In this document: positions 7,960 through 15,005 of the stretch, piece after piece
Layout of the letters: every line of letters starts with the position of its first letter
How positions within the stretch are numbered: the stretch's first letter is position 1
From: VRUE01 sp963762205
GTDB lineage: Bacteria; Actinomycetota; Thermoleophilia; Solirubrobacterales; 70-9
Direction: 5' to 3'
Assembly: GCA_963762205.1 (NCBI GenBank)
Contig: CAVXJZ010000006.1
Span: forward strand, 1-64,000
Length of the DNA: 64,000 nucleotides
The notes under the pieces: generated by a model
What the model was told of the DNA's origin: nothing
What the model saw: the letters and a program-made list of their open reading frames with translations, nothing else
The model's database searches: none
Program-made: the position numbers and the translations under genes

Positions 7960-8085
7960 ACGCGGTTCGGCCTGTCCGCTGCGCCCAGATCGTCTACGGC
8001 CGAGGAGAGGAGGGACGCCAGGACGCATCGAGAGGGAATGTCCTCCGCCCGGGGGCCGACCGGTCGCAGGCTCAAATCGTTTCCT
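7960..8085 (+). repeat. Degenerate intergenic repeat copy C
   Basis: The stretch contains GGAGGGACGC, GTCCTCCGCCCGGGGGCCGA and GGTCGCAGGCTCAAATCG in the same order as repeats A and B, but with many substitutions and a damaged T-arm. It is an old third copy. The surrounding gap 7668-8087 holds no believable gene, only this element and GC-rich sequence. Confidence 0.4.
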
Positions 8086-8087
8086 GG

Positions 8088-9230
8088 CTACTTGCCGAGA
8101 AGGGCGCAGACGGCGGTCGTTTGTACCCTGCGCAACTGGGCGAGGAGCTTGCCGGTTGGAGCGGGGATGTTGAGTGAGGTGGTCACTGCGCGCCTGCCGT
8201 TGGCTGTGGCCGCCGCCCACTGCACGTATCCGGGGAAGTTCCCGGTGTGGCCGTAGACGGTGCCGCATCTGGTCTGGTAGCGGAAGAGCGCCAGGCCGGC
8301 CGAGTTCCTGCCCGGGCCCGGCGGGCTCGATCGGCCGCCGGGCACGAACCGCATCTGCTGGCGCTGCTGGGCGCGGGAGAAGAACTTCAGCCCCAGGTAG
8401 GAGCGGATGAAGGTGTTGAGGTCCTTCGGCGTCGAGACGATCGCACCGGAGGCCCAGGCGCCGCTCGGGCTGAGAAAGGTGGAGACGTCCTTCGGCCTCT
8501 CGCCCGGTGCGACCAGGTAGCCGTGAATGAAGGGGCTGGGCAGCGCGACTCTGGTCGGGAACGAGGTCTGGCGCAGCTTCGCCGGCCCGAAAACGACCCT
8601 CTTGAGCTCCTGGCCGTAGGTCTTGCCGCTGACGGCCTCGACGATCAGGCCGATGACGATGTTGTCGGTGTTCGAGTACGCGTAGTGCGAGCCGGGCGCA
8701 AACTCGAGCGGGTCGGCGCGCACCCAGTCGATGATCTGCTGCGGGGAGACGAAGCCGTGGGGGTCGTTCTTCGCCTGTTCCGCGAAGCCTTCGGATTTGG
8801 TGTAGTCGGGGAGGCCGCTGGTGTGGCCGAGCATCTGTCGGACGGTCACCGCACCCCAGGCGGTTGGCATCCCCGGCAGCCGTTGCGCGATCGTGTCGTC
8901 GAGGCTGAGCTCCCCCGCGCGCACGAGGTGGAGGGCGACGGCGCCGCTGAACGCCTTGGCGACGCTGGCGATCCTCATGTGATCGGTCACGCGCGGCGCT
9001 CCCTTGCGCTTCACGTTCGCTCGGCCCGCCCGCAGCACGGTCAGATGGCCGTTCCGGTACAAGGTCGCGATCGCTCCGGGGGGGCCGCCCGGCGCTTCGA
9101 CCAGCCGTTCCAGCCCGCGCTGGACGGCGGCCGGGGTCGGGGCCGCCGAAACGGCAGCCCCGCCAATGCCCAGCCATGCCGCCAGTACCGCCATGACAGG
9201 AACGACTGCGCGGCGGCGTGGCATCGCCAC
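8088..9230 (-). CDS. Secreted beta-lactamase family serine hydrolase
   Basis: A 380-residue penicillin-binding/class C-type hydrolase, probably exported: the first 30 residues carry a hydrophobic leader (VVPVMAVLAAWLGIGGAAV). The catalytic SxxK is SVAK at about residue 90, the YxN motif is YSNTD at about residue 177, and an HTG triad (VYGHTGNFPGY) replaces KTG near residue 335. Supporting segments are HTSGLPDY and FAPGSHYAYSN. The family includes D-aminopeptidases, esterases and DD-peptidases, so the substrate is not predictable. A second member lies at 12023-13231. Confidence 0.85.
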   Translation of the reverse strand: MAMPRRRAVVPVMAVLAAWLGIGGAAVSAAPTPAAVQRGLERLVEAPGGPPGAIATLYRNGHLTVLRAGRANVKRKGAPRVTDHMRIASVAKAFSGAVALHLVRAGELSLDDTIAQRLPGMPTAWGAVTVRQMLGHTSGLPDYTKSEGFAEQAKNDPHGFVSPQQIIDWVRADPLEFAPGSHYAYSNTDNIVIGLIVEAVSGKTYGQELKRVVFGPAKLRQTSFPTRVALPSPFIHGYLVAPGERPKDVSTFLSPSGAWASGAIVSTPKDLNTFIRSYLGLKFFSRAQQRQQMRFVPGGRSSPPGPGRNSAGLALFRYQTRCGTVYGHTGNFPGYVQWAAATANGRRAVTTSLNIPAPTGKLLAQLRRVQTTAVCALLGK

Positions 9231-9295
9231 ATCCTAGAGCGATCAAAGGGCCGATTGCCGATCGACCAGTTCGTTCTTCGCGGCGCCTCCGCCCG

Positions 9296-9365
9296 CTATG
9301 ACCTGCGACGCCGTGGGACCACTTTGGTACCGACCGCCCCGTCCCATCCGTCCCGTGAGTCCTAG
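9296..9365 (+). repeat. Partial intergenic repeat copy D
   Basis: GGGACCACTTTGGTACCGAC and the CGTCCCATCCGTCCCG stretch match the middle of repeats A and B. The ends, including the tRNA-like block, are absent. The rest of the gap between the flanking genes shows nothing else. Confidence 0.35.
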
Positions 9366-9425
9366 ATCGAACCCAGCGTGCGGCAGTGACCGCCCACGGG
9401 AAGCGCGGCGGGTCGGACTGACTCC

Positions 9426-9836
9426 TCAGCCCTGTCGGTCCGGCCCGGCCCGCTGCAGTTCGATCCGAATGAGCACCCGCTTTTCGCGGCGCATCCGCTC
9501 CCGATAATCATCCCAGTCCGGATCATCGTCAGGGAAGCGCCTGTAGTAGTCGATCAGCGGGTCCATTGCCTCGGGGAGGGAGAGGATCTCCGCTTCGCCG
9601 TCGATGCCCATCCACTGCCCGGGCCAGCGACTCTCGAAGACACAGAGCTGGGCGTAGGGATCTCGCCTCAGGTTCCTAACCTTGATCGCCGTCTCGCGGC
9701 TGGAGATGACCCCGCGGCCCTCAGCGTCGAGATTGACCAACACCGGGCTGAGCTGGACGCTGGCGTCGCGCCTGCGGGTCGCGAGCACCGAGCGATGGTT
9801 GTGCCGAATGAACTCTCGGGCGTGATCGAGGTCCAC
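9426..9836 (-). CDS. PPOX-class F420- or FMN-binding split-barrel oxidoreductase
   Basis: A 136-residue member of the pyridoxamine 5'-phosphate oxidase-like split-barrel fold. Typical points are the N-terminal helix (REFIRHNHRSVLATRRRDAS), the strand SPVLVNLDAEGRGVISSRET, AIKVRNLRRDPYAQLCV, and a C-terminal RVLIRIEL strand. Many small actinobacterial members use F420H2 to reduce heme-like or quinone substrates. The F420 biosynthesis genes at 38.4-43.9 kb make that cofactor available here, but binding to F420 rather than FMN is inference. Start is the ATG at 9836. It is followed upstream on the same strand by the M28 peptidase. Confidence 0.8.
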   Translation of the reverse strand: MDLDHAREFIRHNHRSVLATRRRDASVQLSPVLVNLDAEGRGVISSRETAIKVRNLRRDPYAQLCVFESRWPGQWMGIDGEAEILSLPEAMDPLIDYYRRFPDDDPDWDDYRERMRREKRVLIRIELQRAGPDRQG

Positions 9837-9870
9837 GCCCTGAGCCTATAGCGCACGCGGGGTGGCGACC

Positions 9871-11034
9871 TCAGCTCTGATTCTCGGTGGCCATCCAGGC
9901 CTCGACCATGCCCTCGGTCAGCGCGATCGCCTGCTCGACCGTCGACCAGTCGACGTTCGCCGGTACGTCGCTGGGGAGGTGCAGGTTGCTGATCCAGCCG
10001 TCGTCGTAGGAGAGGATCGAAACCGCGCGCAGGCCGGCGTTGCGCGCGACGAATGCGTCGGTCACGTTCGGGAAGGTCACGACGCGCGGCGGGGCCACGC
10101 CGGCAAGCCGGGCCCCCCGTTGTGAGAGGTCGACGTCGGCAGGCCCGAACCAGCCGGTCAGACCCTCGCGATGAGAGACGACGAGGTGGCCGCCGGAGCC
10201 GATCGCGTCGAGATTCACCACGAGCGTCGACTCCCGGTCCAGCGCCCTGCCGGGTCCGTGTATCCAGGATCGCATTCCCACCGAGCCCGCCTCCTCGCCG
10301 CCGGGGGAGACGACCACCACGTCGACTCCGTGCAGCGGCCTTTCCTGTATTCGTCGCACCAGCTCCAGCACCGCCGCGACACCGGTCGCGTTGTCGTTGG
10401 CGCCGGGCACCACGGGACTGGACGCCGCCTGGCCCGATAGCAGTGCGCTCAATGCAAGGATCAGCCGTGCGGGCCGCCGGAGATTCCTGAATCCGACTGC
10501 CGCCGCCGCGAGGCCGATCAGCGGTGCCGCATGGGCAGGGAACGCCCGGCCGCTGCGGGCCGAGCGCCGCCGATTGGCGGCGTTGGCTGTCGGGTGCCAG
10601 ACCAGCCCAGTCCGGGCGGCATCGTGATGGGCGACCAGAACCAGCGTGCGCCGAGCCGTCTCCCTGCTGGGGATGTGGGCCTGGACGGAGTGGCCCTGTC
10701 GGCCCGGCAACAATCGCCGGATCCACTGGTTCCGGACGCTGACGTCGAGCTCATACGACACCGCGACGAGAGCGCCGAGCAGGCGGCCGGTGTACCCGCG
10801 CATCCAGCTCGTTGCCAGCCCCGCGAGCATGTGAACCCCGTGCGCCCAGGCCCAGCTCGACTGCCCACGGAAGGGCACGATGCGAACATCCTCAGCGCCC
10901 AATGCCCTGAGGCGGCCGGCCACCCACTCTGCGGACTCGTGCTCCCCGGCGGTGGTTGTGAGGCGCCGAAACCGAGCAAGCGCCTCGACGTCCTCGCGCA
11001 ACGAGTCCCCGTGGCTGTCCGAGCGCGTGTCCAT
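9871..11034 (-). CDS. M28 family zinc metallopeptidase, membrane-associated
   Basis: A 387-residue peptidase. M28-type zinc ligands are visible as VLVAHHDAARTG (His and Asp region), GANDNATGVAAVLELVRRI (bridging Asp and the usual GANDNASG-like block), and SPGGEEAGSVGMRSWI (catalytic Glu-Glu). Residues 65-90 and 160-200 contain hydrophobic stretches that could insert in the membrane. Other M28 members cut N-terminal residues or act as carboxypeptidases, so specificity is open. I chose the ATG at 11034; the frame is open to 11142, but the extension would overlap the divergent enoyl-CoA hydratase gene. The two genes share a 42-bp divergent promoter region. Confidence 0.8.
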   Translation of the reverse strand: MDTRSDSHGDSLREDVEALARFRRLTTTAGEHESAEWVAGRLRALGAEDVRIVPFRGQSSWAWAHGVHMLAGLATSWMRGYTGRLLGALVAVSYELDVSVRNQWIRRLLPGRQGHSVQAHIPSRETARRTLVLVAHHDAARTGLVWHPTANAANRRRSARSGRAFPAHAAPLIGLAAAAVGFRNLRRPARLILALSALLSGQAASSPVVPGANDNATGVAAVLELVRRIQERPLHGVDVVVVSPGGEEAGSVGMRSWIHGPGRALDRESTLVVNLDAIGSGGHLVVSHREGLTGWFGPADVDLSQRGARLAGVAPPRVVTFPNVTDAFVARNAGLRAVSILSYDDGWISNLHLPSDVPANVDWSTVEQAIALTEGMVEAWMATENQS

Positions 11035-11076
11035 CGAGCCATAGGATGCAGGAGAACTCACGAGGAAGGGAGCTCC

Positions 11077-12012
11077 ATGGGCACGGTCGACGTCGAGCAG
11101 CGGGGAACCGTCTTGATCGGCACGTTCGACAATCCCCCGCACGGGCTGATGGACCGCGGCTCAGTGGAGGCACTCGAGCGGCTGGTTGGACGGGCGGAGG
11201 ACGACGACGGCGTCGACGCGGTCGTCCTCACCGGTTCCCACCCGGAGCGGTTCGTCGCCCACTATGACGTCGCAGAACTGCTCGCCGGCGCCCGCGCCGG
11301 TCCGGCGGTCGGGGCCAAGGCGGTCAATGCTGCGCTGCGCACTGTCTCAGCCGCCCGGCGGGTTCGCGGGGCCGACAGAGGGCTGGAGAGGACGCCCCTT
11401 GCGGGTCTCGCCCAACTCGAGCGCTTCCACGAGGTGTTTCTGCGGATGAACCGCTGCGGCGCAGTCTTCATCGCCGCGATCAACGGCTCCGCGCAAGGAG
11501 GAGGATGCGAGCTCGCATTGGCCTGCGATCTGCGGCTGATGGCAGCCGGCGATCACGGCATCGGCCAGCCGGAGATCTTCCTGGCCTTCCCGCCCGGCGG
11601 AGGTGGCACGCAGCGCCTCGCCCGCCTACTGGGCCCGGAAAAGGCGCTGAAGATCGTCCTCGATGGGACCCCGATGCGCCCTGACGAGGCCGCGGATCTC
11701 GGGTTGGTCGATCGCGTCATCTCGCCCGACGAGCTGCTGGAGACAGCGATAGCCGAAGGCCGGCGCCTCGGCGCACGGCCGAAGGCGGCGATCGCAGCCT
11801 CCAAGCGAGCGATCTACGAGGGTGGCTCGCTGCCGCTCGCCGACGGCCTGCGGCTCGAGGCCTCGCAGTTCCTAGCGACGATCACGGCACCCGAGGCGAT
11901 CCAGGCGATGGAGGCCTACGTCGACCAGCTCGAGCGCAGCGGCGAGCTTCCGCTCTATGACCCCGAGACGATCGAGCGCGTCGCAGCGAAGGGGTACTTC
12001 GGGGGGCCCTAG
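11077..12012 (+). CDS. Enoyl-CoA hydratase/isomerase family protein
   Basis: Crotonase-fold protein of 311 residues, probably in beta-oxidation or a related CoA pathway. Signature parts are HYDVAELLAGAR (oxyanion-hole segment near residue 65), AAINGSAQGGGCELALACDL (second oxyanion block), GQPEIFLAFPPGGGGTQRLA and ALKIVLDGTPMRPDEAADLG. Pro and Gly replace the usual catalytic Glu144/Glu164 region (PEIFLAFPPGGGG retains one Glu), so isomerase or other crotonase chemistry is possible. Start ATG 11077 follows AGGAAGGGAG. It ends 10 bp from the stop of the convergent hydrolase gene, with no room for a terminator. Confidence 0.85.
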   Translation: MGTVDVEQRGTVLIGTFDNPPHGLMDRGSVEALERLVGRAEDDDGVDAVVLTGSHPERFVAHYDVAELLAGARAGPAVGAKAVNAALRTVSAARRVRGADRGLERTPLAGLAQLERFHEVFLRMNRCGAVFIAAINGSAQGGGCELALACDLRLMAAGDHGIGQPEIFLAFPPGGGGTQRLARLLGPEKALKIVLDGTPMRPDEAADLGLVDRVISPDELLETAIAEGRRLGARPKAAIAASKRAIYEGGSLPLADGLRLEASQFLATITAPEAIQAMEAYVDQLERSGELPLYDPETIERVAAKGYFGGP

Positions 12013-12022
12013 ACCGCGCGGC

Positions 12023-13231
12023 TCAGCCGGGCAGGTAGGCCGCGTGCCCCGGCGAGAGGTAGGCGCTCAACCGCGCGAATATCCGACTGGCAAAGGCGAT
12101 TTCGCTGTCGGCGCCCAGTTTTTGGGTGGCCTCGATCGCGACGGTGAGGTTGCGATTGGGCAGGTAGGCCATGACACCGGTGAAGCCGGCCAGCATCGGG
12201 TTTTGCACATACCAGCCGTTCGAGACGATCACGCCCAGGCCGTAGTAGAAGTCCGGCGTGAATGCGCCGAATCCGACCGTGGTCGGGGCGAAGCGCTCAC
12301 GGCTGGCCTTGGCGGAGATCAGGGCGCCGGTTCCGACGGCTCGGGCTGTGCGGGCGACGTCTCCGATCGTCGCGCTCATCACCGTGCCGTCGCCGATCGT
12401 CCAGGAGGGGCTCCAGAAGGTCGAGTCCTCGTAATAGCCGCGCGTATCGGTGTAGGCCCGCAGAATGGGACCGGGCACCGCCGGCTTCCGCGAAATCGCC
12501 GTATGGCGCAGACCGAGCGGCTTGAAGATTCGTTTGTGCATGAGGGTGCTGATCGACCGGCCGGAAACCTGGGAGATCACTTTGCTCAGCACCGCGAAGT
12601 TGGTGTGGGCGTAGTGAAAGCAGGTCCCGGGTTCACAGGCAGGCCCGAGGGCGAACGCGGTGGCAAGCAGTTCACCCGACGTCCACTGCCTGAACGGGTT
12701 GTCGAACAGCAGTTGGACGAAGGCCGGATTGCCCTGGATCCAGTCTTTGTAACCCGAGGTGCTGCTGGCGAGCATCCGCAGGGTGATCCGGTCGGCGTCC
12801 GGCATCGCGGGGAAGAAGCGCGAGAGTTTGTCGTCGAGCGAAAGCCTGCCTTCGTCTTCGAGTTGCAGCAACAGGGTGATCAGGTGGAAGATCGCGATCG
12901 AACCGATCCGGAAGTACATGTCCCGGCTCGCCGGCACCCCAGACATCGAGTTGCCAATGGCCTTGCCGAGCAGCGGCCTGCTACCGGTGTCCACGCGCAG
13001 GATCGTCGCCCTGATGCCGAGTTCCTGCATCGTCTCGCGGGTGATCGCGGTGACTTCGCGCCGCGCCCCGGCACGCGTTGCGCATCCTCCGGAGACACGT
13101 ATCTGGGCCCCGTGGCAGCTCGGGCTCCCCGCTGCGGACGGCCCCGCCGCGGCCCCGGCAGCGGGTGGAAACGACAGGAGGGCCGCGGAGGCGACGAGCG
13201 CAAGCCATATCGGGGGTCTCGTCCGCGGAAT
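12023..13231 (-). CDS. Secreted beta-lactamase family serine hydrolase
   Basis: About 402 residues. A hydrophobic leader (IWLALVASAALLSFPPAAG) is followed by a penicillin-binding-like domain: FRIGSIAIFHLITLLLQLED replaces the usual SxxK region (SIAI, so the catalytic Lys appears missing), then FFPAMPDADRITLRMLASST, YAHTNFAVLSKVISQVSG with the YxN position as YAH-T-N, and TGVMAYLP. Loss of the Lys suggests an inactive or altered enzyme. No ATG, GTG or TTG precedes the leader in this frame; the nearest initiator-like codon is ATT at 13231, so the start is unsure and a frameshift at the 5' end is possible. Confidence 0.65.
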   Translation of the reverse strand: MPRTRPPIWLALVASAALLSFPPAAGAAAGPSAAGSPSCHGAQIRVSGGCATRAGARREVTAITRETMQELGIRATILRVDTGSRPLLGKAIGNSMSGVPASRDMYFRIGSIAIFHLITLLLQLEDEGRLSLDDKLSRFFPAMPDADRITLRMLASSTSGYKDWIQGNPAFVQLLFDNPFRQWTSGELLATAFALGPACEPGTCFHYAHTNFAVLSKVISQVSGRSISTLMHKRIFKPLGLRHTAISRKPAVPGPILRAYTDTRGYYEDSTFWSPSWTIGDGTVMSATIGDVARTARAVGTGALISAKASRERFAPTTVGFGAFTPDFYYGLGVIVSNGWYVQNPMLAGFTGVMAYLPNRNLTVAIEATQKLGADSEIAFASRIFARLSAYLSPGHAAYLPG

Positions 13232-13305
13232 GCCGGGGCAGCATAGTCGAGGACCGGCGTGGGCCCCGATCCTTTCCGCCGGGGACCGGCTTCGCGCCCG
13301 GCCCC

Positions 13306-14166
13306 TCAGACCTCGGTCGGCGCCGGCGTCGAGGCCGAGCGCAGGGCGCCGGCGCTGGCGATCACGACGAGGCCGATCGCGACGAGCTGCGCCGCGTCCA
13401 GGCTCTGGGAGAGGGCGATGAACCCGATCGCCGTCGCCACGGCCGGCTCCAGGCTCATCAGCACGCCGAAGACCGCGTTCGGCAGACGCCGCAGGGCCTC
13501 CAGCTCGAGTGCGTAGGGGATCGCCGAGCTGAGCAAGCCGACGCCGACGCCGACGCCGAGGGTTGCGGGGACGAGGAGGTCGGCTCCACCCTCGGCGATT
13601 CCAAACGGGGCGACCAGCAGCGTCGAGAGGGCCGCCGCCGACGCCAGGCCGCCGAGCCCGGGGCTGCGTCCGACCCTGGCACTCTGGACGATGTAGAGGG
13701 CCCAGAAGGCGCCCGCGACCAGGGCCAGGGCAGCTCCCACGGTGTCGAGACCGCCGCCACTCCCCTCGGAGAGAAGGACGATGCCGGCGGCGGCAACCAG
13801 CCCCCAGATCGCGTCGAGGCCGCGACGGGTGCCGAAAACCGCCACGCCCAGCGGTCCGACGAACTCGAAGGTGACGGCGGCGCCCAGCGGGATCCGGTCG
13901 AGCGACTCGTAAAAGCACAGATTCATCCCGGCAAGGGCGATCCCGAAGACGACAACGTCGCGCCACTCGGGACGACCCGGCTCGCGGACACCGCCGCGGG
14001 CGAAGGCGGCCAGGGCGAGGGCAGCGAAGAGGGAGCGCAGCAGCACCGCTCCTGCCGGCCCAACCTCGTCGAAAAGGGTCGTGGCGAGGGCGGCCCCGCA
14101 CTGGACCGAGACGATCGAGCCCAGGACGAGAGTGCTCGCGTTGCGCGTGCGGCCTGTCGGTGACAA
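13306..14166 (-). CDS. EamA/RhtA-type drug/metabolite transporter
   Basis: A 286-residue integral membrane protein with about ten hydrophobic segments in the two-fold EamA arrangement. GAVLLRSLFAALALAAFARG, FYESLDRIPLGAAVTFEFVG and LSSAIPYALELEALRRLP are typical of the threonine/homoserine exporter RhtA group, where the second half ends in a GVLMSLEPAVATAIGF block as here. Probably exports amino acids or related metabolites across the cytoplasmic membrane. It is preceded on the opposite strand by the remnant at 14217 and shares no operon with neighbours. Confidence 0.85.
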   Translation of the reverse strand: MSPTGRTRNASTLVLGSIVSVQCGAALATTLFDEVGPAGAVLLRSLFAALALAAFARGGVREPGRPEWRDVVVFGIALAGMNLCFYESLDRIPLGAAVTFEFVGPLGVAVFGTRRGLDAIWGLVAAAGIVLLSEGSGGGLDTVGAALALVAGAFWALYIVQSARVGRSPGLGGLASAAALSTLLVAPFGIAEGGADLLVPATLGVGVGVGLLSSAIPYALELEALRRLPNAVFGVLMSLEPAVATAIGFIALSQSLDAAQLVAIGLVVIASAGALRSASTPAPTEV

Positions 14167-14216
14167 CTGGGCCCAGGATACGGTGGAGGCCCGCTCAAGC
14201 CGACGGCTGGTCGGTT

Positions 14217-14384
14217 GCTATCGCCTGAGGCCGACCAAGGCCAAGCAGCGGAAGGCGATCAGAAGCGGCCGCGACGAGGCGCGGCCTCCAGCGAGGCGAC
14301 AAGGTCCGAGCCAGGCTGACCGGCAAGATCGTCGACTCGGCCGGCAACCGCTACTCGCGCACGGCCCGGGTCGTGCTCAAGTAG
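14217..14384 (+). pseudogene. C-terminal fragment of a secreted protein, frameshifted
   Basis: The plus strand carries YRLRPTKAKQRKAIRSGRDE and, one frame away, LQRGDKVRARLTGKIVDSAG followed by NRYSRTARVVLK and a stop at 14382-14384. Joined, these resemble the C-terminal beta strands of secreted proteins in this window, which end in segments like RYRLTVTARDAAGNES. No upstream part of the gene remains, so this is a relic of a lost secreted protein with one frameshift near 14285. Confidence 0.4.
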
Positions 14385-14450
14385 GCGAGCTGGAGCAGGA
14401 GGCAGACCGGACCCCGGGCGCAGCGCCCGGGGGTCGAATCGAGACGAGGT

Positions 14451-14855
14451 TCACGGCCGCTGCGGGGAGAACTCCTGCTCCTTGGCCACAAGGATCCAGA
14501 CGATCAGGATGTTGGCGATCAGCCCGCCGATCGCCCAGCCGTCGAGCAGCCGGTGGAAGAAGATGTGGCTCACGATCACCAGCGAGGAGACCACCAGACC
14601 GGCAACCCACGCCCACCTGGCGCGGTTCCAGATCCCCGCTCCGAGCAGGAGCTGAACGGCGGCGAGGACGATCACCACGATCGCGGCCCCCACCAGATGG
14701 TCCGTGGGCCAGTCGCCGACGTAGACCGTGTCGACGGTGGAGCTTCCCGACAGCGACACACCGAGCGCGGCCAGTCCGATGAGCAGGTTGAGAGCGCCCG
14801 AGATTAGGTAGAGCACCCCGACCAGGCTTACCCAGCCGCTTCGAGTGGTAGGCAT
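14451..14855 (-). CDS. Four-helix membrane protein, DUF7144-like
   Basis: A 134-residue integral membrane protein with four hydrophobic segments: LVGVLYLISGALNLLIGLAA, LVGAAIVVIVLAAVQLLLGA, VAGLVVSSLVIVSHIFF and IGGLIANILIVWILV. The order and the WVSLVGVLYLISG opening fit the DUF7144 group of actinobacterial membrane proteins, whose function is unknown. The short exposed loop THL before helix 2 is probably outside the membrane. Start ATG 14855. It is monocistronic, separated from the next gene by a 150-bp gap. Confidence 0.7.
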   Translation of the reverse strand: MPTTRSGWVSLVGVLYLISGALNLLIGLAALGVSLSGSSTVDTVYVGDWPTDHLVGAAIVVIVLAAVQLLLGAGIWNRARWAWVAGLVVSSLVIVSHIFFHRLLDGWAIGGLIANILIVWILVAKEQEFSPQRP

Positions 14856-15005
14856 TTTGTCTCCCCTTCTGGCCTCCTTCCGACCGCTCGCCCCATGGCG
14901 AACGGCGTGGAGGCTTCGCCGAGCGTAATCGATCTGCCATGGGGATCACAACTCCTCACGCGGAGCTGGACGCTGCCATCGCGTCTGCGGGTTGCGAGCA
15001 AGGAC

